Source: Diphasiastrum complanatum
Taxonomy: Eukaryota; Streptophyta; Lycopodiopsida; Lycopodiales; Lycopodiaceae
NCBI GenBank assembly: GCA_029204225.1
Contig: CM055092.1
Coordinates: 75,502,032 to 75,566,031 of the forward strand
Reading direction: 5' to 3'
DNA: 64,000 nucleotides
Shown here: in pieces, positions 12,208 to 23,175 of the stretch
How the letters are laid out: each line of letters starts with the position of its first letter
Position numbering within the stretch: position 1 is the stretch's first letter
Program-made: the position numbers and the translations under genes
The notes under the pieces: model-generated
Database searches by the model: none
Told to the model about the DNA's origin: nothing
What the model saw: the letters and a program-made list of their open reading frames with translations, nothing else

Positions 12208-12905
12208 TAGACAGCTAGACGGGGTGGAAACAAATGTGCATAAACCACTCATGGAGACTTCCACCTAATATTTTGATATAACACAAACACCTGCCCGCCA
12301 GCCTTGGCTTTCACACAAACTGGGGTAGAAGCAAGCAAGACTGCTCCATTGCATAAGGAGTGACTCTGTGTAGCTCAATTTCTAGATAGATACCAGATAG
12401 CTCTACAGACAGAGAAGACCAATTGCAATATTCCAGACACCTCTACGGAGAGAAGCCAAGAAAGAATAGATGGATTTCAATATTCTAAATAACTCTACTG
12501 ACAGAGACGTAGACCAACTGCTATATGTCCAGATAGCTCTACAGACAGGAACAAAGGAATTTCAATTCAGATAGCGGGCTGTATCAATCTATCTCTGTAT
12601 CATTCACAAAAGACATGGTCTGCTCTTGAGAGTTGGTTGCACATTTATAGTGCTCATGCTGCACTTTGGCATTAGTGAGTGCTCTGAAACAAAATTTGAA
12701 ATGCCAATTTATGAAATGGGCATCTCACTAAACAAAATAAACTTTTTTGTGGGTTTTTAGTTTTCCAAAGAGAAGATTCATTGCTTCTAGCTAAAAATAA
12801 TTTTTATCAGTTTAAGGTTTTTATGGCTTCTCCAGAAAAGAATTCAAAAGACTTCCATTTTTTTTTTTGTTTCCGCTGGTTCTGGGGACAGTTGGTTTGC
12901 AGAAA
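12204..12905. repeat. Upstream region with degenerate short tandem repeats
   Basis: Between about 12385 and 12580 a unit of 40-60 bp recurs about four times in degenerate form. Its core is an agatagctctacagacag-like sequence, usually preceded by caatattc or a similar motif. No gene is recognised. The rest of the stretch is unremarkable sequence upstream of the ankyrin pseudogene. Confidence 0.6.
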
Positions 12906-12910
12906 TCATG

Positions 12911-12957
12911 TAATAGATAACGGGCCTTCCCAGGCCCGTTACCTTTCGTTATTAGCA
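12911..12957. repeat. Palindromic repeat copy 1 (GGGCC core)
   Basis: The motif taacgggcc (12918-12926) and ggcccgtta (12933-12941) form a palindrome flanked outside by taat and atta. It is nearly the same as the copy at 15373-15431. Its right end, gttattagcacttt, is mirrored by aaagtgctaataatg at 13857-13871, so the two bound a segment of about 0.9 kb. Confidence 0.8.
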
Positions 12958-13856
12958 CTTTTTAATTATACCTCATTTAATACAGTATTTCATACGTAGT
13001 TTCTACTGTATGAATACGTCGCGAGCCTGGAGGTTTCTCTGTCTGATGTTTTGGTTGGCGATGGTGAATTCAGTACCCAATCAAGCCCAGCATCTTCATG
13101 TTTTTGAGATGGATCGTGATTGTAACTTTTGAGACTGTTCGGTATAGCTCGTTGCAGAAGACAGTTGGGGCATCGAGCTCAGCTTTGAACTGCATTTTGC
13201 ATTCCACTTTGACTGCGCAATCTGTCAAGAGCAGCATAGCAAGTAGGAAACTGTACTCCATAACGTCCAAGGGAGCGGTATATCTGCAGCAACATCCTCA
13301 TGACTGATATAGCTGTGGTCAATTCGTTTATTTCTCGCTTCTTGCAGCAGCAGCAGCCGACATCGGTAAATTTCAGAGCTGAGTCTACATAGATCAGATC
13401 AGATCAGTTAAGCAAAACCCAAATCACCGAAAAGCATGCATGGGAATGTGCTAAGTAGCGTCCAGAGCACCCATGAAAGCATCTTTTGCGCGGATATGTC
13501 TCACAGGAGCGGCAGCTTTAAGAAAGAAAAGGTAGTAATCTAGTTTGTAATCTACTTTTTGGAAATCAGTCAACTAGATCCAGAAACTACAGCTTGTAAA
13601 TGAAAGCTGCAGAAAAAGACTGATTTGAGTACAGATCGAGCAACAATCGTGGTGATCGCAATGAGGCAGAGAATGCTCTATGCTCATCTGGTCCTACGCT
13701 CCAGGGAAGCAACACGCGACAAGACAGAAGTCTCTGATTGTCGTATATTTTTAATGTACTATACATACATAAATATCGTATAATGTACTGCCCCCAACGA
13801 AACACAGACGGCCGATTACGGGATTTAATTCGCCTGTTTGTGCTTCGTTAGAAAGT
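12958..13856. other. Segment between paired inverted ends, no gene recognised
   Basis: The segment lies between the inverted sequences described for copy 1. A minus-strand open frame (13070-13270) begins with a hydrophobic, signal-peptide-like stretch, MEYSFLLAMLLLTDCAV, but no family is recognised. It may be a captured gene fragment or chance. Confidence 0.4.
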
Positions 13857-13905
13857 CAAAGTGCTAATAATGTATGGCCCGTTCTCTGACGTTATGGTCA
13901 GCATT
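13857..13905. repeat. Palindromic repeat copy 2 (partial)
   Basis: The sequence contains gctaataatg, ggcccgttctc and gacgttatggtcag. It shares its second half with the copy at 14647-14703 and its first half, inverted, with the end of copy 1. It is therefore a member of the same palindrome family with a shortened core. Confidence 0.7.
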
Positions 13906-13999
13906 TCAAAATGAAGGGCCCTCTCTCTCTCTTAACTCCAATACGATTTTCACTGCGTCGTCTCTTCCATTTGACTACAGAAACGTATTCTCTTCACTC

Positions 14000-14195
14000 A
14001 GCGCATTTCATATCTATTCATGAGTTTCAACGAATTTCAGATTTTGTGAGATTGTAGAGTCTTCCAGCGCATTTCATATCTATTCATGAGTTTCAACGAA
14101 TTTCAGATTTTGTCACATTGGAGAGTCTACCAGCGCATTTCATCTATTCATGAGTTTCAACGAATTCTAAATTTTGTCAGATTGTAGAGTCTACT
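14000..14195. repeat. 66-bp tandem repeat, three copies
   Basis: Units start at 14000, 14066 and 14132, each beginning agcgcatttcat and containing ctattcatgagtttcaacga. Copies 1 and 2 are almost identical. Copy 3 lacks two bases and is more diverged. No coding function is evident. Confidence 0.92.
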
Positions 14196-14530
14196 AGCAG
14201 CACTCGAGGTAGAATAAAGATTCAAAAACAGATCATCTTTTAAAGAACAAATGTCTGAACACGGCTATCAAATTTGCACTTAATCTTTTTTGAGTGGCTT
14301 GAAGAAAACAGCGAGCTTCAGACAACAATGATGGCCAATTGTTGCACCTCGTTTGATATATCAGTTTTTTGATGATGGCTTCAAGAGCGTTTTCTGATGG
14401 CTTCAAGAGCAAAATCCAACAACAACCGGGTGGCGCTTCCCCAAGATCAGCAGGTGGTTGGCGTCTCTCTCTCTCTCTCAAAAGCTTAAAAGCTTGGGAA
14501 GGAACTTAGGCCTCTCTCGCGAAACTACTT

Positions 14531-14705
14531 CACCTTTCATTTTGAAAGGTCAAGAAATTATGCCTTTCAAAGCTGCCTTACTAGAAATAGTAAGGCATAT
14601 TATGGCATATTAAGGATCTGCTTTTTGTTAATAAACAATAGCACCTGACTATAACGTATTAGATAATGGGCCCTGGAGGGCCCGTTATCTGACGTTATGG
14701 TCAGA
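14531..14705. repeat. Dispersed repeat with palindromic copy 3
   Basis: A segment of about 110 bp (cacctttcattttgaaaggt ... ccttactagaaatagtaagg ...) precedes a long palindrome. The palindrome's left arm (about 14647-14672, tgactataacg...gggcc) mirrors the right arm (about 14676-14703, gggcccgttat...ggtca). The whole block recurs in direct orientation at 15255-15431 with moderate divergence. Small internal hairpins (ccttactagaaatagtaagg; cctttcattttgaaagg) add to its fold-back character. Confidence 0.8.
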
Positions 14706-15254
14706 TGGTGCCCTTCACAGATCTGAGAGAGAGAAATTGAGAGGGGGAGAGAGAGAGCGCGAGCGAGAGAGATAGAGATAGAGATAACGCACACGGAGCT
14801 GAGGCAAAATGCGTTGGGTAGAGGCAGCCGTACCAGGATCTTGTTGATGCAAGAAAACAATGCAGACAGTGCCCGTGTCTCCATTACCAACAAAAGCCTT
14901 CAACAGATGAGATCTTCACAAGCCTTTTTACCTTCCTATCGATAATGCTATTATCAACAACCAAAACGTGAAGCTCTGGTGTCACTGGTGCAGGAGATGG
15001 ACAGAAGGCCTGGAAGATTCACGAAAAACTGTCAGCGGCCAGATTTAGAACATTAGAAAATCAGCAGGATTCTCGATAGATGCCAGAATCGAAGCGGAGG
15101 TAAACAGATGAAGCAAATGCACGTGTACTCTGATCATTGCTGATGCAGAATTCTGACAACCACAAGGATGGAAGAGGTTAAGGAATCTGCCAAGCCAGGG
15201 CACGACGACAACAGTGACTGGTGAGCAGTCAGTCTAGTCAACCAAAGAACGCAT
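14706..15254. other. Segment between repeat copies 3 and 4, no gene recognised
   Basis: Contains a GA-rich patch (about 14725-14785) and no supported reading frame. The minus-strand frames here are low-complexity products of the GA patch. Confidence 0.4.
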
Positions 15255-15444
15255 GCACCTTTCAATTTTGAAAGGTATAAATGCTTGCACCCTTCAAAGC
15301 TGCCTTACTAAAAATAGTAAGGCAAATTATGGCATTTAATGTGTTTAATTCTAACCAATAATCAGCAACAGTTGACCATAACGTAATAGATAACGGGCCT
15401 TCTCAGGACCGTTACCTCTCGTTATTAGCAGGGCTGGCCTTTCA
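15255..15444. repeat. Dispersed repeat with palindromic copy 4
   Basis: This direct copy of the 14531-14705 block includes cacctttcaattttgaaagg and the ccttactaaaaatagtaagg hairpin. It ends in the palindrome tgaccataacg...gataacgggcc / ggaccgttacc...cgttattagca. Its right end, gttattagcagggctggcc (about 15421-15439), is mirrored by ggccagccctgctaataatg at about 16369-16388. Confidence 0.8.
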
Positions 15445-16388
15445 GCGCCCTTCAGTGGAGCGCCTTCAGTTGCCCAGTGCGCTGCTGATCAAGTGTTCGA
15501 TCAGATCTGCTCAGACTTATGTGGCTCGGCAGTTGTATTAAACTACAACAGATTATTCCACTCTGAAGCACTATCTTGATTTCTTCCGAACACTCTGAAT
15601 TGGCCTCCTTCACGTTGAACTTTTCGACGGAAGTGAGCTTTGATGAGAATTCCAGTTTTCTAGCCTCTGATTAAAGTTAGATTTCAGTAACATTAGTAGA
15701 AGAATTAGAGGAGATCAGAGATTTTGAGGTCCCGTGATTCATTATATTAGAATCATTCATTGTCTTCTGAGTCTACAATGCGCAGTTTCTTTCAATCTGG
15801 TAAGCAAATGTATGTTAGGTTGACAAAGAAGTGGTAGGCAAGGCTAAAATAGCCGGAAGCTTAAGACATTCTGATTCCCACGTGAGCCCCACGCTTACAT
15901 AATACCGATAATCAAGTCTTTGGGAATCAACGTGAGCGTGGCAAGCACTACCAGCAGAGCCCATTTCAGGCTCAGCCAGCAGGCCTTTCAAGGCCACCAT
16001 CTTTCCTGCTTGCAATAGTTCTACGATCCTCCTTGCTTCCTGTGAACAAAAAAGACTACAATGCAAGCTTCTCAGATTCAAGTGCTGTTGGTACTTGAAG
16101 TTGTATGGCAGGCAGCGTTTTATAGTGCGCAGTGGAGGCTGGATGCAGGAAGAGCAGGGAAGCTTCCCCTGGATAGCCAGATCAGACGGACATGACTCCT
16201 ACGTAGACTTGGGATTGATGGCATTGAGCAGTGTGAGTGGGGACACTAGGGAGTGATTGAGAATCGAGTATCAAGTTCTGAAATCAGTTAATCAGGTTTC
16301 GAAATCATTGTTTGTGTTCCGGTTAGCCCATTCTGGCTTATTACGAGCCTGTTTTTAACTCATAAACGGCCAGCCCTGCTAATAATGA
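15445..16388. other. Segment bounded by inverted ends, possible small non-autonomous element
   Basis: The segment is enclosed by the 19-20-bp inverted ends noted for copy 4. A minus-strand open frame (15815-16081) reads QEARRIVELLQAGKMVALKG and LDYRYYVSVGLTWESE. This looks more protein-like than random, but I do not recognise the family. It could be a captured exon. Confidence 0.45.
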
Positions 16389-17911
16389 AATGGGAGTGTT
16401 TCAGGTGGTATATATTTTAGGTGGTATATATTTTGGGATTGAAATAAGGTAGTTGAATACAATTTACGAGCACCAAATGGCATGCAGGCCGCAACAAGCT
16501 TGCGTACCCAGTTTTGCCTGCAATAATAAACTGCGCTTGTTATGTCCGCTTGGAATAATAAGCACTGCTGACTTTCAAAAATAGCATCCCATGCATAAAG
16601 GTCAAAAATCTTTGGTTGAACGGCTCTTGTCAAAAATCTATGGTTGAACGACTCTTGGGTTCTACGTGAGTCGGGGGCGGATCCATTGTTCGGGAAACCC
16701 CCCTCCAAAAATAGATATGTGAAAAAGTTCTTCCGCCTCTATTGAGTGACAAGCTTTTAGTTCCCGCTTTTCCCCTATAAAACCCAAGATTTATGACATA
16801 AAAAATCAGGTACAATTTTTGCCATGCCAATTTTTGGGAAAAGATGCCGATTTCATTCTTTAATTCGATTAAGCCGGCTTTCTCGAACATTGGGACTCCA
16901 ACGGATCGCAATCACGTCCTAGGATTCAGGAGGGCCAGTGCATTGGTTGGGGAAAACTTTTTTTTGGCCCTGCCTTGTTTTGCAAGGAAGACTTAGCAAT
17001 ATATCAAACATTGATGTGGTAACTGTGTTTTGGTTTTAATTTAAATGACATAAATAGATGTTTTATTTTAGTTTATTTCTTATTTTCTTGAGATTAACAC
17101 ACGTGGCATTTATAAATATATTGGCTATTTTTGGGGGTTTTTTTTTTCTAGTTATTGCTTCTTGTTTTTTTTTTTTTGCGCTTTTTCAAATATTTATTAT
17201 ATATGTTCTTGGGATTGCATGAATATTGAAAGGTTGACACCTAGCTTCTGATTTGATGTGTGGGGTCTCCGATTTCTAGTTTCCCTCTTTGGCCGTTCCG
17301 GTTCATGGGGTATAAAAGTAGTCAAATCCTCCAATAGAACTAGATCATCTGTAGGAATCAGGTCATCTTTCCCAATGTCAATCAATATTCGTAGATGTAT
17401 GTGTGGTTTCTCTAATTTTGTTTAAAATATTTATGAAATTCTATATCTTGTTGTCGCATTACTTGTTGAAGTTCGTAACCCTTGAACATGGTGTTCCAAG
17501 ATGAATTATTAAGTGCAACCAAATTTTGTTCAGATTGTTTAAAGATCCAAAGTCTCGGACATGAGCTGTTTGGAATAGATCGCCCCACATTATAACATCA
17601 ACGCCACCAAAAAATTGTGAAGGATTGTGTTTGATAGTTCGAAGTCTCTGATATGTAAATCTGAAAGTTTTTTCGCCAATTAAAGAAACTTCATCAAATA
17701 CTACAAGTTCTAAATCTTATGTTATATCTGTAATAACAAGAAGAAGCAAAGTAATGTCTAGCGCCTCTTTTAAAAAAATAAGTGAATTTTAATTGTTGTG
17801 TTTGTTTGTTTTCTGTGCATCACGTCATCGAAAAGCAACCATTGCATGTGATTTAACTTTGCAAGCTCATGATAATATGTATCTTGATTCATGATTTTGT
17901 ATGTCAATTTC
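16389..17911. other. No gene recognised
   Basis: AT-rich sequence with T runs near 17140-17180. Minus-strand frames at 16379-16708, 16630-16911, 17197-17385 and 17770-18003 show no family resemblance. Frequent stops and biased composition suggest decayed repeats. Confidence 0.45.
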
Positions 17912-18243
17912 GGAAAGACGTAAGTAGATCTATTATGATGCATTACGAACATATTACGAGCTATAAGCAACCACCCAAAGATGGCATCTCTAACGAGGAT
18001 CATGTGGACAACTTGGAAGACATTGACATATAACTACAACAAGGCTTGCAATTGGGGAACTAAATCATTCTTTTAATCAATTCTTGTAATAAGATTTATG
18101 TCTACAAAAGAGAGATGATGCAAATAATGCACTTGATGCAACAATAGATGCAAGCACACTTTGATGCAGCACATTTTTTGCTCATTTCAAATAAAGTAAG
18201 CGTAAAGGCTACCGTATGATATTCGTGTCATAGTAGCTATTGT
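17912..18243 (+). repeat. Old repeat or LTR fragment, inverted copy at 28253-28634
   Basis: About 330 bp match the reverse complement of 28253-28634 closely, for example ttacgaacatattacgagct and gatgatgcaaataatgcact. About 45 bp near the left end are missing here. Homology stops exactly where the copia LTR begins with TGTTGAG at 18244, so the copia element inserted into this fragment. At 28 kb the same sequence lies next to a minus-strand copia body and probably belongs to its LTR. Confidence 0.8.
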
Positions 18244-18675
18244 TGTTGAGAATTCTCAAGCAATGACTCCTACAGTCACGCCGCATACTTAGAAGTTAAT
18301 TTTGTGGCATAGTGCCAATAGTAGTTAGGTAAAGTTAGTAAGCTGAAATAGAGGACATCATCCCAAATTAGGGACTGCATAGGCAGCCACAGTAGCAAAT
18401 AGGGATAAGGACTGCATTAGCATATATTAGAATAGCTTTACGTTGTGTGTGTGTGTCTTTTGCTTTTAGCCATCTTATCTGTTTGAGACAGCTTTGAGCT
18501 GATCTGTTGTTCTTTCATATTGTTTCCCTGGCTTACTTCATTTCAGGTTGAATATATATCAGTTCTTCATTCTATGAGCAGAACCTGTGTGTTTATTTGC
18601 TCTATCTATTTCCCATAGTGAATGAGATGCTTGCATGACTTGTTTCCTGTCATCAGTAATCAGAAATATAAAACA
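18244..18675 (+). mobile_element. 5' LTR of copia element 1
   Basis: The LTR is inferred from its two ends. TGTTGAG begins at the end of the homologous fragment to its left, and ...TAAAACA ends directly before the primer-binding site, giving the canonical TG...CA. Length is about 432 bp. It contains a short GT run and a TATA-like gaatatatatca near 18549. The 3' LTR is absent because the element is cut off downstream, so there is no partner to confirm the limits. Confidence 0.65.
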
Positions 18676-18688
18676 TGCTATCAGAGCC
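18676..18688 (+). promoter_or_regulatory. Primer-binding site of copia element 1
   Basis: tgctatcagagcc follows the LTR end directly. It differs at one base from TGGTATCAGAGCC, the initiator-methionine tRNA complement used by most plant copia elements. Confidence 0.75.
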
Positions 18689-18814
18689 AGCTTTCCTGAG
18701 GGCCTAGGCAAAAGATCAGAATTGAGAACAGGCTGTTGATCGTGATTGTGGGAGTTCATAGCTTCTTGTGGGCACTGAGAAGACCTTGCAGTTCTAAACC
18801 TGTTAATAGAAACC

Positions 18815-21800
18815 ATGGCAGGAGTATCATCAAGCTTTATGAGCTTGAAACCTGAGCCATTCAATGGAAAGGGATGCGAAGAATGGAGCCAGATGATGGG
18901 CCTCTACCTGAGAGGCAAACTCGTGTATGAGATAATCGATGGCAATGAAAGGCAACCGATGGTGACAGACGGAAGGCACGAAGCACAACAGAAGGCTCTT
19001 CTTGAATGGAAACGAAAAGATAACCATGCACTTGCTTGAATAGCTATGTGCCTAACAAAGCCTGTATTGCAGATGTTCACCAACAATCTGAACAAAGGAA
19101 GTAAGCACCTGTGGGATACTATCAAACAGAGATTTGGAGTGCAGTCTGAGATGGAGGTTAGGAGCCTCAAATTAGAGCTGGACAATTTGCGCCTTCAACA
19201 GGGAGGGAATCTTCAAGACCACATCAGCAGAATGGAACAACTGTTTGCAATGCTTGCAAGCATTGGAACAGAATGCGCATTGAATGATTCCCAGAAGAAG
19301 CTAAGACTTTATAGATCTCTACCCAAGTCACGGGAGAACACTATACACATGCTGATGGCTACTAAGAAAGGAGACTCATGGAATTCGATTGTGGGGATAG
19401 TGCTGGACCTGCAGAAAATGAGCAAAGAACGTGAAGAAAGACCAATTCCTGAGCAAGCATACCTCACTAAAGGAAAGCAGAAATACACCAAATGAAAGCG
19501 TTTCAGACTCAGGAAAATCCTTCTTATCAAGCAAAGGAACAGGGAAGTCATCAACAGCAGCAAAATGCCCAAGAAATCCAACCAAACCAGTGTCATTTCT
19601 GCTTGAAGTTTGGGCACTGTGAAAGATATTGTCGGAAGAAGAAGGCGCAAGAAGCTCAAAAGGAAGCCAATGAGGTCGAGGCTTTTAATGAAGTTGAGGG
19701 TTCCTCCATTACTGAAGAAACCTATATGAGTGAAGAAATTGCATATGCATCTCAAGCAAAGACTATGTTGTGATGGTGAATGACAAGGAGCTCTTGACCC
19801 ACTGCGAAAAGGGAAGAATCGGTGGAGTCCAATTGGGCACTGATGCTAAAGCCCCAATTGATGCGATGGGAACATTCCATCTACCTCTAATGGATGGGGA
19901 AACAAATGAAATAGCTGGACTAGTCTAAGGAAAAACTTACTATCAGTCTCACGTATAGCTGATTCTGGACTGATCTCTATTTTCGATGGGCAGAAAGTTA
20001 CCTTCTACAATAATGGTATAAGAGTGATTGGAGAAAAGGTAGCCCAAGGCAAACACATTGGGAACCTTTACGAGCTTGAAATACCGATAAGCTCTCAAGC
20101 CTTACTTTCCAAGGAGAGTCAAGAGCTTTTATGGCACAAAAGACTTGGCCATGTGAATTTCAAAACTATGGAGTTGCTGCAACAAAGAAAGCTTGCTAAC
20201 AGAATACCAATGTTGGATTGGAAAGAAAACCGGAGAATTTGTGAAGCTTGTATGCTTGGCAAGCATTCCAGAAAATCATACATAGCTTTGGGAACGAGAG
20301 CCAACACCTTGTTGGAGCTTGTGCACTCAGATATATGTGGGCCTATGGAAGTAATAGGCCACATTGGAGCAAATTATTTCTTAACTTTCATTGACAACAT
20401 GAGTAGAAGAACATCACTCTTCTTTTTTCAAAGGAAGAGTCAAGCATTGGATGCCTTCAAGACATTCAAGGCACAAGCTAAAAATCAGACTGGCCACAAG
20501 ATCAAGAAGTTGAGGACAGACGGGGGAGGAGAATACATGAGCAACTTGTTCAAAGAATTATGCATTCAAGAAGGCATAGAGAGGTAGCTAACTACACGAT
20601 ACACTCCACAGCATAACGGGGTTGCTGAGAGGAAAAATAGAACAATTTGTGAAGCAACAAGAAGCTTACTGAGTGGAGGAAACCTCAGCAAGGAATTTTG
20701 GAAACAACCAATTGCCACAACAGTCTACCTGCAAAATAAATTGCCCACAGTCGTAGTTCCAAACTCTATTCCACATGAAGTATGGAGCGGAAGAAAACCT
20801 TGCCTATCTGGGCTTCATATCTTCGGGTGCATTTAATATGTACAGATCCCAAAGGAAATCAGAAAAAAGTTTGATGATAAAAGCATGAGTGCTGGTTTGT
20901 GGGTTATGCCACGGATCGCAAAGCCTACAAATGTTGGGAGCTTAACAAAGGGAAAATATTCATCAGCTCAGATGTGAAATTTGATGAGATGTCCTTCCCA
21001 GGAAAAGGAGAAAATGCTGAATTTATAAGTGATCAACAACTAATAGCTGATCCTTTGCCTATAGAATTGGTTCCTCATTTTGAAGAAAAAGGAACAATTG
21101 AGAATGATGCAGCTGAATCAGGTCACGAAGAAGAGGGAGAACCAAAGCCACACATAGAACATGTTCCAGTTCAGCAAGAAGAAAAGATCCTTCCACCGAG
21201 AATCCGGAAGCCCACTTTAAAATTGTTGGAGAACCTCGAGGTAAACAACATGGAGAGCCTGGAGACAAATCACACAGAATGGTGTTGCCTTGCCTCTGAT
21301 GATGAGCCAAAAACCATTGAGGAAACACTTGTTGGTCTTGAGGCTCACAAATGGGAAGAGGCAGCAAAAGTGGAGCTGAAATCTCAGAAGGAAAATGAAG
21401 TTTCGGAGCTCGTGGACCTACCACCCAATAAAAATGCTGTAGATTGCAAATGGGTGTTCAAGAAGAAATTCAGCTCAGAAGGAGAACTAGAAAGACATAA
21501 AGCAAGATTGGTCGCAAAAGGCTTCACCCAAGTAACGGGAGTAGACTTTGACAAGACTTTCTCTCTTGTGGTACACATGGACAGTTTTAGGACTGTCATA
21601 GCCTTGGCAGCAATGGAGGACTTCGAGATAGAGCATATGGACGTTGATACGGCCTTTCTAAATGGGAAGCTAAAAGAGGAAATATACATGAAGCAGCCAC
21701 CAATGTTCATATGCCCACAAAAATGGAGAAAGGTGTGCAGGCTCAAAAAGGCAATCCATGGGCTGAAACAGTCAGCCAAAGCTTGGAATTCAGAATTTGA

Positions 21801-21835
21801 TTCAACAGTGCATGACCTTGGCTTTCAGACACCAA
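18815..21835 (+). pseudogene. Ty1/copia element 1 gag-pol, truncated
   Basis: Gag starts at ATG 18815 (MAGVSSSFMSLKPEPFNGKG) and is broken by TGA after HALA near 19037. It resumes to 19495, then gives the CX2CX4HX4C zinc knuckle CHFCLKFGHCERYC (about 19595-19635). The protease DSGA core is missing. Integrase follows at 20024-20820: WHKRLGHVNFKTMELL, CEACMLGKHSRKS, LVHSDICGPM and RTDGGGEY, with an in-frame TAG near 20585. Reverse transcriptase (20899-21835) shows CKWVFKKKF, KARLVAKGFTQ, MDVDTAFLNG and LKKAIHGLKQSAKAW. It stops after FDSTVHDLGF where an inverted-repeat unit begins. The YVDD catalytic block, RNase H and the 3' LTR are gone. Confidence 0.9.
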
Positions 21836-21837
21836 CA

Positions 21838-22080
21838 CCTCACGTCAACAACCCACCTCACCATTCCACTTTGATGGCGTCTTCTTCTGGCCATTGAACT
21901 TCTTGCTAGCGGCTATAATCGCAAGTTATCGGCACGATATAATCGTGTGACAACTCGCCATTGAAGGTATATCCATCGAGCATGATAAAGAACCTTTGTT
22001 GCTACGTTAATGCCACATGCTGCCTACGCAGCAACGTGCTGCACCAACCATCGTTTATCACTGTAGTTCTTCTTCAATTT
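21838..22080 (+). repeat. Left arm of long inverted repeat
   Basis: This 240-bp arm is matched in reverse complement by 24845-25075, including caacaacccacctcacca, gcgtcttcttctggccat, gcaagttatcggcacgat, cgccattgaaggtatatcca and accaaccatcgtttatcact. The arms differ by several small indels. It starts inside the copia reverse transcriptase frame and ends near cttcttcaattt. Beyond that point the inner sequences are unrelated. Confidence 0.9.
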
Positions 22081-23175
22081 GTAAATTGTATTAGATTACG
22101 GAAACTCGATTTTTTCGTTGATGCTTGCATGTTCTGAAAGCCACAGCTTTCTCCGATCATATCAGCAAGCAGATTTCAGTCAATCTCAATTTTTTCGATT
22201 GTTTGAGGTTATACCTTCTTCCGTAGACAGCATAAATCCTAGCATACCCGAATTTTTACAAGCTGCAAAGAGCCCTTGCATTGCAAAGAAATCACTATGG
22301 AGGTCGGTCAATGTAGTTTAAAAGAAAAGTCAATGTAATGGAGTTTAAAAGAAAAGTCAATGTTAGGTTTGGACCTTGGTCTATGGATGAAATAGATTGC
22401 GTGCATGGAAAGTTGATTCACAACAACACACCCCGCGATTTGCGATGTGTTTTGCGACGTGAATCGTGAGCTTAATTTTTTTTTAATTCGTCGCGGACGT
22501 CGGAAAAATATGTCGCTATAAGGTCGTCGGAATCCAACGACTTTAAAACACCCCAAAAAGTTGTCGGAATCCGACGTCTGTTAACAGAATGATAAAAAAA
22601 ATGTCCGACATGTGTTCGACATGTGTCCGACGTCTATCCGACACGTTAGGAGGTCGAAATCCGACGTCCCAAAAAAATGAGTAAAAAACAGCGCGCATTT
22701 TTATCGGGTTGTTCTTGGAGTTGAGTTCTTGGAGAAGCGATGTTCGTGAATTGTTTTTAAAACAATATTATTGAGTTGCATTCAACATTTGGATCAAACA
22801 ACAAACTAAGCATGAGGTACTTTTCATTCTTAAACTACTTTTCATTTTATATTTTATGGCATTACTTCATGTCCATTATGAATGACAATACTTTATTGCA
22901 TTGCTTTGTGCACATCATAAATTTCATTTAGATTTTTATATATGATATTGATTGTTATTTTGAAATCCGAGATTGCACATGGTTTTAATTTCTTAGTTGG
23001 TTATTACATCAATCCACATCTCTAAATTTGACATTGCATAAAAGCAATGGCAATATAGCACGATCATTTGCAATAATAATATTTTCATAATATGAATCAA
23101 TGTATTACAAAATTGGTGCTTTAATGTAGCACGAGTCTTTCTAGATCTAACATCAACTAAAATTATAAACCTAAT
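22081..23175. other. Inner flank of the inverted-repeat unit with GTCGGA-type repeats
   Basis: No gene is recognised until the stop codon at 23176. Between about 22440 and 22690 there are dense motifs such as gtcgtcggaatcc, gttgtcggaatccgacgtc, tgtccgacatgtg and tgtccgacgtc. Such arrays are typical of the subterminal zones bound by CACTA transposon proteins. The rest is AT-rich. Confidence 0.6.

Noticed and set aside
13587-14903. Several minus-strand frames of 60-100 codons as genes
   Set aside because: They overlap palindromes, tandem repeats and GA-rich patches and show no family resemblance.
21059-21779. Minus-strand frames of 121 and 131 codons
   Set aside because: They lie opposite the copia reverse transcriptase frame, which is clearly the real one.
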